From Aradus depressus (Eukaryota > Arthropoda > Insecta > Hemiptera > Aradidae): DNA of 64,000 nt. The stretch covers positions 12,844,222-12,908,221 of the forward strand of contig OY759222.1 of assembly GCA_963662175.1 (NCBI GenBank), written 5' to 3'. The notes under the pieces were generated by a model, which was not told where the DNA came from, did not search any database, and was given only the letters and a program-made list of their open reading frames with translations. Shown here piece after piece: positions 55,240 to 64,000 of this stretch. Position 1 is the first letter of the stretch. Each line of letters begins with the position of its first letter. The translations under genes and the position numbers were made by a program.

Positions 55240-55625
55240 ACGTCAAGAACCATTTTTTTCGATAGGACTAAGTTTTCGTGCCAATCAATCAAACAAATGT
55301 CTAAAAATATCACCTCAAAGACAAAATTTGAAGACGGTCTTTGTACTGAATCTCTTAAAACCACGCAGTAATACAAAAAAAGTCAGTTAGCAAATATGAC
55401 ATCTTCATTATTTCAAGTTCATTGCCACAATCGTTTCCGTGTGAGAGCGCTCACAAACTTCAAATCATCAAATCACTTATAATATCACTTATTATATCAC
55501 TTATTATAATCATCACACAGACATCGCGAACATGATTAAAAGGTGTTGAAAAACCTTTTAAAGTAAAATCCATTAAAAACTCGATTTCGGATTTTTGGAC
55601 GATTACAATACTTCCTTATACTAAA
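55240..55625 (+). repeat. Family G copy, longest
   Basis: TAGCAAATATGACATCTTCA, GTGAGAGCGCTCACAAACTT and GACGATTACAATACTTCCTT match the family. A short repeat of TATAATATCACTTAT-type sequence lies inside (about 55477-55507). Confidence 0.65.
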
Positions 55626-55996
55626 TATATAAGAAAAAATAAATTAATTACGCAAGGCAATTCATTTGCCATTGCTAAATGTAATATAATTTGTCGCATC
55701 CAACACTCCTGTTACTATTATTGCAATAAATAGTTGCGATTTTCATCAATACCAGTCTTGATGCACATTTAAGAAATGCATTTATTTGTTGGTTTTTCCC
55801 GGAACTTGAGTCAGAGTATTTTCCCTTTCTACTACTAAGAACTGTGTCATCTTTTAACATATACTATCACATATAATATCATCTTTCTATCGAAGTTTGC
55901 ATATATAATTGTGTTAGAACCCCCAACCTATTATAAATAGTTAGGTACTTTATTTTTTTAATAGATACATAAATAATTACATTTCTTATGTATCTG

Positions 55997-56328
55997 AGGG
56001 CGCCGGTAGCTCAGTGGTATGCTTGCTTGCCTTTGTGGGTTAGAAACCCGGCCGAGGCCCTTAGTTTATTTTATCTGGGAGGTAAAATAAACTTAAGCAC
56101 GCCGTTCTTCAGATGGGATGTTAAGCGATGGTTTCGAACCTGTACGATGTCAGGTACTCGTTAAAGGCCCCTATCCTAGATGAATAAAAATTTAGGGTAG
56201 GCAAAATTTAGGACTGCGACAATAGAGCTGGGCTCATGTCCACCAGAGTGACGAAAGAGCGCTCTGGTAGTAGGCGATATGACCTTAGTAGTTAAAGTCA
56301 TGAGTCATAATTACTAACTATATTTTTT
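55997..56328 (+). mobile_element. SINE-A, near full length
   Basis: A 12-bp gap before the B box (GTGGGTTAGAAACCC); otherwise complete to TCATGAGTCATAATTACTAA. Confidence 0.92.
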
Positions 56329-56561
56329 ATTAAATTTATTATATAGAATTAATTTCAATAGGAAATGTCAAAATATATATCTACTATTCGAAAGGTTAAA
56401 TAAAAGAATTTAAAAAGAAGTCATTATCTCAAGGTCTACTACTGTTTAAAATATATAATAATATACAAAAAGGTAAAACAAAAAATAAGTAAAGTTTTTC
56501 GCATAATTTCGGAAAGAATCTAAACTAGTTTCCCAACCCAGTATACATAATATGTGTATGG

Positions 56562-56912
56562 TTAGGTTTTAGATTAGATTTTATGACTTATGCCCGGGCT
56601 TTAACTACGAGGTCATATCGCCTACTACCAGAGCGCTCTTTCGTCACTCTGGTGGACATGAGCCCGACTCTACTGTGGGAGTCCTAAATTTTGCCTACCC
56701 TAAATTTTTATACATCTAGGGCAGGGGTCTTCAACGAGTACCTGACATTGTACAGGCTCGGGACCATCGCTTAACGTCCCATCCGAAGGACGGCGTGCTC
56801 AAGTTTATTTTACCTCCCAGATAAATTAAACTAAGGGCCTCGGTCGGGTTTCGAACCCACAATCTTGAGCTCAGAAGACAATCACGCATACCACTGAGCT
56901 ACCGGCGCCCTC
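56562..56912 (-). mobile_element. SINE-A, full length, target duplication ATAATATGTGTATGG
   Basis: Reversed copy with a GGTTAGGTTTTAG tail and intact head. Direct repeats at 56547-56561 and 56913-56927 differ at one of 15 positions. Confidence 0.94.
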
Positions 56913-56994
56913 ATAATATGTATATGGAATCCATAAGAAGTGTGCAATGATATGTAAACAAAACATTTCGTATATTTAGTTTCCCAGTTGTTCG

Positions 56995-57905
56995 AAGTAT
57001 AGAGTTAATTAATCGGTCAAATTTTGATTTTCAGTTTTCACCGGAATTTCATGTTTTCGGAACCCTTGATACCAAAAATTAAAAAAAAATCTCCTGTGTG
57101 TCTGTGGAAACGATAACTCAGTATGTATGTATTATATGGATATTCATAAGAATCCAGATGGTGTGAGCTATGGAGGATTAAGATCAACGGTGGTAAATGT
57201 GTTTAAGTTACCTTCACTCTTCGAAGGCAAAACTGTCCATCTGTATACAAGGTACTTTGGGTTTTACTTATACAGCAGACTAACGTGGAATCCCCACACA
57301 AGACTCAAACGACAAGAACTCAACAGACGATTTGGTCTTTTAGGCCACTACTCGGATCAAAGTCAAAACTATCTTACAATTTACAAAACAATCATACGAC
57401 CAATATGAACATACGGACTAGAACTATAGGGCTCAGCCAAGAGTTCCAACATCAACAGAATACAAAAATTTCAGTCAATGCTCCCTTTTATGTCCTACAC
57501 AAATACTTCAACATTCCTTAAGTCCAGGACCTAATCCAACTCCACTTCAAGAAATTCCATTCTAAGTTGAATACCCATCCCAATCCTGTCGCTCAGTCCC
57601 ATCCCGATAACCCTCCACGCCGCCTTAAACGACTCTGACCTCGCGATCTTTTTTGATTAACGAAACTGTCTAAGGGAGTGTCAGCACTGGTTGGCTTCTC
57701 CCATCAATTGTACATTTATATTCCTCATGTTCACTTCTACCCATTGTATATTTTGTACAGATTGTAGAATAAAAAATAATTTAAAAAAAAATAAAATGCT
57801 AAGGAGGACATATATTAATTTTCAGCGAAATCGGCCGAAGGAAAGAGCAGGATCAGAGGAGTGGGATTCAACTGCCTCTGTAGTATGAGGATTCAGTCTC
57901 TGTGT
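56995..57905 (+). repeat. Family F copy split by a LINE
   Basis: 56995-57162 is the F 5' end; 57800-57905 resumes with GGAGGACATATATTAATTTT and AGCGAAATCGGCCGAAGG. Confidence 0.7.
57163..57799 (+). mobile_element. Jockey-like LINE, decayed, inside family F
   Basis: Fragments in shifting frames: VTFTLRRQNCPSVY, YSRLTWNPHTRLKRQELNRR, IYKTIIRPI then stops, TYGLEL, GSAKSSNI, and PRRLKRL near 57620. Same subfamily as 16579-17350 but with several frameshifts and stops. The 3' end is A-rich at 57770-57798. Confidence 0.82.
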
Positions 57906-57917
57906 AAGTAATTTATT

Positions 57918-58100
57918 TAATGAAACGTTTAGAATAGTTCAAAGTACTGTTTAAATGGGTTTTAATGAAACGTTTAGAATAGTTCAAAGTACTGTTTAAA
58001 CGGGTTTTAATGAAACGTTTAGAATAGTTCAAAGTACTGTTTAAACGGGTTTTAATGAAACGTTTAGAATAGTTCAAAGTACTGTTTAAACGGGTTTTAA
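57918..58100 (+). repeat. Tandem repeat, 45-bp unit, four copies
   Basis: TGAAACGTTTAGAATAGTTC recurs at 57921, 57966, 58011 and 58056 with almost no changes; very recent expansion. Confidence 0.97.
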
Positions 58101-58136
58101 ACTATTTAAATTTAAAAATATTAAAAAAAATAAAAA

Positions 58137-58430
58137 GAGGGCGCCGGTAGCTCAGTAGTATGCGTGCTTGCATCCTGAATCAAGTTCGCGGGTTAGTTTA
58201 TTTTATCTAGGAGTTAAAATAAAATTAAGCACGCCGTCCTTCAGATGGGACGTTAAGTGATGGTTTCTAGCCAGTATGATATCAGGTACTCGTTAAAGAC
58301 CTCTACGACTCCCATAGTAGAGTCGGACTCTCTCTGTCCACCAGAGTGATGAAAGAGCGCTCTGGTAGTAGGCGATATGACCTTCGTAGTTAAAGCCCGG
58401 GCATGAATCATAAAACCTAAACCTAACCTC
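58137..58430 (+). mobile_element. SINE-A copy, telomere-like tail
   Basis: Head partly deleted around the B box; ends AAAACCTAAACCTAACC. Confidence 0.9.
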
Positions 58431-59118
58431 TCCCTCCCACATAAACATATAAAACTGTTAACGCCCTTCATATACCCAGTAATACCAGTATGAAATGTTT
58501 TTGAGATGGGGAGGGAAACTACAAAATTGGTTGGTATAAGAATGACCTATAATGGCCTCATCATATATATATTGTTTATTTTTTTCATATTAAAATATAT
58601 ATTTACTATCTATGATTAGTTTTTATATTTATTCAGTATTTATTGATTAAATAGAGAACAAAGATGATAGCGACCTATATAATTTCCAATGTTTATTTAC
58701 ACCTTCAATGTTTACTGTTTACATAGATCTTAAAATGAATATTTTCGAACGTGCTATTCTCCTATCTTGAAACGTAATTCAATTTGATAGTTTATCTTTT
58801 TGTTATTTATTTACTTTTTATATATATATTTTTTTTTTGCATACAATTTATTTGTTGAGTCCTGTTAATCAGTGGAATTTATCAGTCGCAATGAGGAATT
58901 GGGGCAGAAGAAACAGAATATGAGGAAACATTGAAAGAAGAAGGAAGAGGAGAATAAGAAGAGATTAACTGTATTGTCTGTCCGCGATTCGAAGGCGCAC
59001 ACATGCATCCCCCACTCTGTTAGCTAGGTATTTATTAAGATGACTTGAGTGAAAAAGTTTACTTGTTCATTTCAATTAATTCATTATTATTTTGTGAAAA
59101 CATATGATGTCCATATAC
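58431..59118. other. No gene recognised
   Basis: AT-rich sequence; a purine-rich patch (58880-58970) has no coding sense. Confidence 0.3.
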
Positions 59119-59388
59119 TAGTTAGTTATTGTGGCTCCATGCCCGGGCTATTACCAGGGCGCTTTTTCGTCTGACTTTACTATAAGAGTCTGACATTTTG
59201 TTTGCCTAGATTTATTCATCTAAGATAGAGGTCTTTAAAGAGTAAAGGTACCACAGGGAATATCACTTAACGTCGCATCCGAAGGAGGGCATGCTCAAGT
59301 TTCTGTCACGTCCCATACAAAAAAAAACCTAAAGGCCTCGACTTTCAAACCTATGATCTCAGTAAGAAAGCCCGCAAACCGGTGCCCA
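59119..59388 (-). mobile_element. SINE-A copy, strongly diverged
   Basis: TAGTTAGTTATTGTGGCTCC to GCAAACCGGTGCCC; several deletions. Confidence 0.78.
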
Positions 59389-59549
59389 AAAAAGTTTGTA
59401 AATGTTACCTAAATCTTGTGCCGATACACTCATTTCATCGGCAGTTATTGGGGTGTATGAGTGGAGCCCTCTTTACCTGGTCCCCCTTCATTTCCACCGA
59501 TTTCATGGAATATTATTATGGTTTTTTAATTTAAATATAAAATTTCATG

Positions 59550-59883
59550 AAGGTAGCTCAGTGGTATGCATGCTTGCTTACTGAGCACAAGATCGCGGGT
59601 TCGAAACCCGGCCGAGACCCTTAGTTTATTTTATCTGGGAGGTAAAATAAACTTAAGCACGCCGTCCTTCCGATGGGACGTTGAGCAATGGTCCTGAGCC
59701 TGTACGATGTCAGGTACTCGTTAAAGACCCTTACCCAAAATGAATAAAAATGTAGGATAGGCAAAATTTAGGATTCCCGTAGTAGAGTCGGGTTCATGTC
59801 CACCAGAGTGACGAAAGAACACTCTGGTAGTAGGTGATATGACCTTGTAGTTAAAGCCCGGGCATGAGTCATAATAACTAACT
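59550..59883 (+). mobile_element. SINE-A, near full length, target duplication AAAATTTCATG
   Basis: 11-bp duplication at 59539-59549 and 59884-59894. The outermost few bases of the head are missing; both promoter boxes are intact. ATAACTAAC-type tail. Confidence 0.94.
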
Positions 59884-59910
59884 AAAATTTCATGTTGATA
59901 CATTACATCG

Positions 59911-60306
59911 GATTACATATGAGGAGTTTGGAGCCAGAGCGGACCAACTGGTTGAAACTGAACAGGTAGAAAATGGCAATTGAAAATTGAGTACATTTTG
60001 TTTATCTCCATAAATGGGCCCCAAATATTTATTTTTATTTGAAATTTTAGAATAGTATTGGATGAGTGATCCCTTTTTGTGTTCTATAAAGTTTTTGAAG
60101 GCCGTATGATCCATTGTGACTTTGAAAATATATGCACAAAATATTTTTGGACTAAACTTAAAGTGCTGCTATCTATCACTGAAGTGAAGAAACTAAGTGA
60201 TCCACACTGGTTTTGAAAAAGGGAACCTATGCCAACATCAGGATGGTAATTTTCCGAAAAATTGTGGGTTGGTCCGCTCTGGCTCCAAACTCCTCATATA
60301 TAAGTT
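59911..60306. mobile_element. TIR element, 31-bp near-terminal inverted repeats, 11-bp duplication ACATTACATCG
   Basis: ATATGAGGAGTTTGGAGCCA...GACCAAC at 59917-59948 is perfectly inverted at 60267-60300. ACATTACATCG occurs at 59900-59910 and 60307-60317 inside family F. The minus strand has a 74-codon frame (59890-60114, MDHTAFKNFIEHKKGS) running into the repeat. An 11-bp duplication would suit a Mutator-like element but no transposase is visible. Confidence 0.78.
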
Positions 60307-60480
60307 ACATTACATCGTGAGTTACGTGATTTTGTCGCTCGAGAGGGTTCTGGATACACATATGAAATTTTAAGTGGACATATTCGTTCTACCGGGAGTT
60401 ATCGTGTTCACAAACACACAGACAGACATTTTTTTTTTTTTTTTCGAATCAGAAGTTTGAATAACATGAAGCATAATGGC

Positions 60481-61139
60481 TCAGATAGCTTCTTCATGGT
60501 GAAAATGTTCTTCGAGATGGATGGTAGAATAAATTAAGTAAAAACTGCCGTTGCAACCTAGTCGACTTTAGATCTAGAACAAGACAGATACCTGAAAAGA
60601 GCCTTTCTGCCCTAATTAGAAGTACAACAAGAAGCAAACAAGACAAAGAACAACCTGAAGAATTCTTGCGTTCTTCCTATCTTTGTTATTTCTTTTAAAA
60701 TACTGTTAACCTCAATTAACCAAATTATTGGCACATTTAAAGGCCTCAATTTTTCTATATTATAATAGTTGAAAGAACCTTGTAACACAAAAAAAGATGT
60801 ATAAATAAATAAAAACCTGAATAATATACTATGAAAGACTGCCAATAATTCTCAAGCACAAGAAGTAAAAAAAAACAAAAAGTTTCGCAAACATTTTAAT
60901 ACTAATTAATTATTCTTCTAACTAACAGATTACGTAAGTTCTAGTCGACGAATTCCTTTTACGAAGAAAAAAAAGAAAAAAAGACATCATTAAAATAAAT
61001 TAAAATCTAATTAACGAAAAGTAGACAATAAGAAAAATCACTTGAAAGTAAGAGAAAATAAATAAATATTCCAGATATCTTAACATAGAAAAAACTGTTT
61101 GCTTCATGAATTATTTATTTATACGAAAGCTAGTTTAAA
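60481..61139. other. No gene recognised
   Basis: AT-rich; nothing recognised. Confidence 0.3.
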
Positions 61140-61960
61140 ATTTTCGAACATGAAATTTTATCTGAAAAATCCATAACGAAGACACATATTAATTCTCAGC
61201 CAAATCGACCGAAGAGAAGGGTTCAACTCAGTCCTAATACATGGCACACCCACATCACAACAAAACTAACACAAGCATACCAAAGACTCTCACAACTTTA
61301 TCCACTCATTAACCGCAACACTCCACTCCGCCCAAATTGCATCAAAATCTTGTACATATCACTACTGACATATGCTTGCCCGATATGGTTCAGTGCAAGC
61401 AAAACAGTAAAACGAATATTACAATCATTTCAAAACAAAACCCTCCGCATAGGTCTCAACGCACCGTGGTTCGTGAGAGGGAGTATAATTCATAAAGAGC
61501 TGGACATAGCTCCCATGGACACCGTCCTGCGATCTCTGACTGAGACGTTCCTCCAGAACCTGCCCCTCAGCCCTGGAGCTGTCCACTTCAATACTGGACA
61601 GCCCACCGCGACCCAGACTCTCACAGGACATTTTAGCTTAGATTTTAGTTTTATTTATCATTATTATTATTTTTTAAATTTTTTTATCTATTCTTATTAT
61701 TATTATTTATTATTATTATTTATTATTTTATTTATTTTATTTATTTTATTTTGTAATTTTTGTGAAAGGCACTAGAATGCCGGCCCAAATAAATTACTTT
61801 CTTTCTCAGTCCTAATAACACGAAATTGAGTATGACGTTTCTCTGTGTAAGTCAACTAGTAATTGTCAGCTAAAAAGGTCGATTGGTTTTAGAGAGAGAG
61901 CGAAAAAGTAAGTTATTATTTCGAGCAGGGGAAGTTCATAGCCGGTGATTTTTTTATTTA
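61140..61960 (+). repeat. Family F copy split by a LINE
   Basis: 61140-61239 holds the CAAATCGACCGAAGAGAAGG part and 61818-61960 the 3' part to GGGGAAGTTCATAGCCGGTG. Confidence 0.72.
61240..61804 (+). mobile_element. Jockey-like LINE, 5'-truncated, target duplication CTCAGTCCTAATA
   Basis: 13-bp duplication at 61227-61239 and 61805-61817. The frame reads WHTHITTKLTQAYQRLSQLY, PLINRNTPLRPNCIKILY, LTYACPIWFSASKTVKRILQ, LRIGLNAPWFVRGS and LDIAPMDTVLRSLTETF, the C-terminal part of a Jockey-type reverse transcriptase, without stops. A 3' UTR of T/A-rich repeats ends GGCACTAGAATGCCGGCCC and AAATAAATTACTTTCTTT. Same subfamily as 33655-34075. Confidence 0.95.
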
Positions 61961-61962
61961 CA

Positions 61963-62555
61963 AATAGATATTTACAACTGTATACAAATAAATACAACAA
62001 GTAAATGTGCTAATAGTGAGATAATGGCAATGTCAAAATGTCAAGAGAGGGGAAATCGCGTGGTGACACTCCCTAGTGACTGATTTCCTCTCATTTGTAA
62101 CTAATCACTGTCACTGTCACTGCTGCTGCTAAGGAGGTCTCTAGGCCAATGACGCTTAAGCCGTCGTTGGGGAAGTATGGCAGAATAGAGGGCACGGACT
62201 AGAGGATTATTGTGGGAACTAAGAAGGGAAAATAATTTTTTATACTTGGATTTAGCGACTTCGGGGACAAAAGGTACGTTAAGGTCAGTGTGAAGAGTTT
62301 TGTTGGAGACGTAATAAGGAGCATTGACTATTTTACAAAGGATTTTGAATTGAAGGGATTGGATGCGCTGTAGATTGGAAGCCTTGGCAGAACCCCAGAG
62401 TTCAAGTCCGTAATTCCATATTGTTTTGAGTACTGCATTGTATATAAGTCGTTGTGTTCTCAAAGTTAATTTTGAATCTTTTGTCTAGTAGTCTTAGTAA
62501 CAGTTTATAACGTATGTTCATTTTTTGTCTTTTCAGTCTCGTGTGAGGGGCTGGT
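61963..62555 (-). mobile_element. Jockey-like LINE, inserted in the terminal hairpin of family F
   Basis: The minus strand encodes HTRLKRQKMNIRYKLLLR, a frameshift near 62465, then LRTQRLIYNAVLKTIWNYGL, ILCKIVNAPYYVSNKTLHTD, FVPEVAKSKYKKLFSLLSSH and RRLKRHWPRDLLSSSSDSDS before the stop at 62101. The 3' UTR ends in GTTGTAAATATCTATTTGTA-type units, the source of the minisatellite at 17938. The flanks read CCGGTGATTT and CTGGTGATTT, a probable 10-bp duplication. Confidence 0.9.
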
Positions 62556-62584
62556 GATTTACTAACTTTTCAAAATTCTTAGCT

Positions 62585-62930
62585 GCCCTGCAATATGGCG
62601 AATTAAGAAATTTTTTTTTAGACTTCGTCCTCGTTGAATCACTTCCCCAAATCGATATATTTTTAATCAAATAAGCTTCCGCTCTCTCATTAAATCATCC
62701 TCCGGCTAATTTGTCTGAAAAGCTTCTCATCGTGTAAAATTTCGTGATGGTACATCCATTGGCATTTACTAAGGTTTTTTGAATTAATCCTCCCTTCTTC
62801 CCATTTGGCTGACTTGGTTTATAACCTATAGGTCCTTCTGAGCTTCTGGACCCGTGTATAATATTTCAACTCGATGTATTCATTCTATAAGAGGTTATCG
62901 TGTTTAAAGACATACCTGTTTTACAGACAT
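62585..62930 (-). repeat. Family F copy
   Basis: TTGAATCACTTCCCCAAATC to GAGGTTATCGTGTTTAAAGA, reversed. Confidence 0.65.
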
Positions 62931-62938
62931 ACCGGTCG

Positions 62939-63092
62939 TGCTTTGGTCGCATTGTCCCACCATGGTTTGCGGGTTCGAATCCCGTCCGGGAAAGAGTTTT
63001 ATTTCGTAGATAAAACTCCCTCCCGGGGCCATGGATGTCATAAATAACTATATAAAATCAGGGACAAATGGCTAATATGCATCGTACATGAG

Positions 63093-63135
<43 letters not shown>
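62939..63135 (+). mobile_element. SINE-B copy with 43-base A tail
   Basis: GTGCTTTGGTCGCATTGTCC, the B box GGGTTCGAATCCCG, GGCTAATATGCATCGTACAT and a pure A run from 63096 to about 63135. The long homogeneous tail suggests a recent insertion. The outer part of the head is missing. Confidence 0.9.
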
Positions 63136-63137
<2 letters not shown>

Positions 63138-63347
63138 GATCATATTCGTTGTAGTGAATTTAACTAAAATATCAATATTACGAACTATAAAATGATCTTT
63201 CGGTACAGAACGTTTAGGTTAAGGTGCTTCGATAGCTTAAATTTGTCACAATAAATAAAAACTATGGTTAAATAAAATAATATAGCAGTGTAAATACAAA
63301 AAAATATAATTATTTTAGCTATCACAAACCTATAATTTCATGTACCT

Positions 63348-63355
63348 ATAAAATA
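63348..63355 (+). promoter_or_regulatory. Possible TATA box upstream of the candidate exon at 63437
   Basis: CTATAAAATAA lies about 30 bp before TTAGTTCC (63381), which resembles an insect initiator. Common by chance in AT-rich DNA. Confidence 0.2.
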
Positions 63356-63436
63356 AATTAATGAACAATAAATTTGAAAGTTTAGTTCCTTAAACTACTT
63401 TTCTTATTGTATCACTAAAAACAAATTTTAATCAAA

Positions 63437-63493
63437 ATGAGTGCACGACACCAAATTGTTGAAAGTGAAGCAGATGTTTACACATCAATTCTC
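63437..63493 (+). CDS. Possible first coding exon
   Basis: ATG at 63437 with A at -3 opens MSARHQIVESEADVYTSIL and stops at CTC|GTGAGT, a perfect insect donor, in phase 0. The 19-codon peptide is not recognised. If real, the gene runs out of the window to the right; no acceptor with a compelling second exon was seen before 64000. The fit of start codon, donor and the upstream TATA-like box is suggestive only. Confidence 0.3.
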
Positions 63494-64000
63494 GTGAGTA
63501 CCGCGTCACTCACACATGTTATTTTTTTTAAAATCATTTTTATTTTGGGTTGTCGAGTTTGGAGAAGATGAAACTGGTAAAAAATCAATATTGAATTTGG
63601 AACCGATTACATTAATCAATACAACGCTATGCCATTGATGTACGGTCTTATTCAGTTTTCCGTGTAATATTATGTTATCGTTATTATTTTTTCACTTATT
63701 TATTTTATTTTTATTTTATTTTTTTTTTTGGACAAAACTTCCTGAATTTAAAATGGTAATGGTCACTGTTGGTTGCTCATTAAATGTCTAAACACACTTC
63801 TGTCGACCTTGACTGATCAAGGACCTCCGCAGAACGAAACAAAGATAGTTGTAGAAATTTGAATTTGGTGGGCTCACAACTCGCGTATGCTGAAGTTAAT
63901 TATAGTTATTATACATAAAATTTGTCATTCAATGTTGTATTTGCAACTTGTATCTGAAGCAAGTTATATTAGTTCATAAATATAAACGGTATCTTGTAAA
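63494..64000. other. No further feature recognised
   Basis: AT-rich with a T-rich low-complexity run (63685-63730); may be intron of the candidate gene at 63437. Confidence 0.3.

Larger units (their letters stand above)
59395..60480 (-). repeat. Family F copy with two nested insertions
   Basis: 59395-59549 (CGGCAGTTATTGGGGTGTAT, reversed family) continues at 59884-59910 and again at 60307-60430 (GGGTTCTGGATACACATATG). A SINE-A and a TIR element lie between. Confidence 0.72.

Noticed and set aside
1..64000. CRISPR arrays, operons, bacterial promoters, rRNA
   Set aside because: The window is eukaryotic. The short tandem repeats (17938, 57918) have no unique spacers, and no rRNA sequence was recognised.

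Overview
This is an AT-rich, intron-bearing, repeat-dominated eukaryotic window. The organism is almost certainly an insect: the one host gene I can read with confidence encodes the C-terminal end of an insect odorant receptor (7tm_6 family), and mariner, piggyBac-like, hAT, pogo-like, Jockey-like LINE, tRNA-derived SINE and Penelope-like sequences fill the rest. One SINE subfamily also ends in CCTAA-type pentamers that match the insect telomeric motif. The order cannot be settled from this window.

Layout. 1-5.8 kb: last three coding exons of the odorant receptor (1-66, 4066-4221, 5656-5712) with a poly(A) signal. Its two introns are swollen by a LINE, a 155-bp tandem repeat, one SINE and four Penelope-like insertions. 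5.9-13 kb: a doubtful first exon, an AT-rich interspersed repeat called here 'family F', SINEs and a decayed mariner. 13-21 kb: Jockey-like LINE fragments, a Penelope-like element, a minisatellite expanded from a LINE tail. 21-33 kb: piggyBac-like ends, an RTE-like LINE relic, a SINE amplified in tandem, a 434-bp inverted-repeat MITE, long (AT)n arrays. 33-46 kb: more LINE ends, a duplicated SINE-B plus hAT-transposase relic, a retro-insertion with an 18-bp target duplication, a 515-bp hAT MITE, a pogo-like relic and a Penelope-like foldback. 46-64 kb: mostly repeats, plus a possible two-exon gene (53.4-53.9 kb) inside a 1.4-kb inverted-repeat unit, several nested insertions and a possible first exon at 63.4 kb.

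The most striking system is a set of short, ORF-less, Penelope-like insertions carrying hammerhead-ribozyme motifs. Five loci share one plan: two inverted terminal-repeat units, each with a ribozyme-like core, an extra 41-46-bp extension on one side only, and 10-17-bp target-site duplications. Two of the families carry a paired C3-to-U and G8-to-A change in the ribozyme core, which looks like a compensatory substitution of a base pair in the active fold. Much of the window is readable as nested history, because target-site duplications date one insertion inside another.
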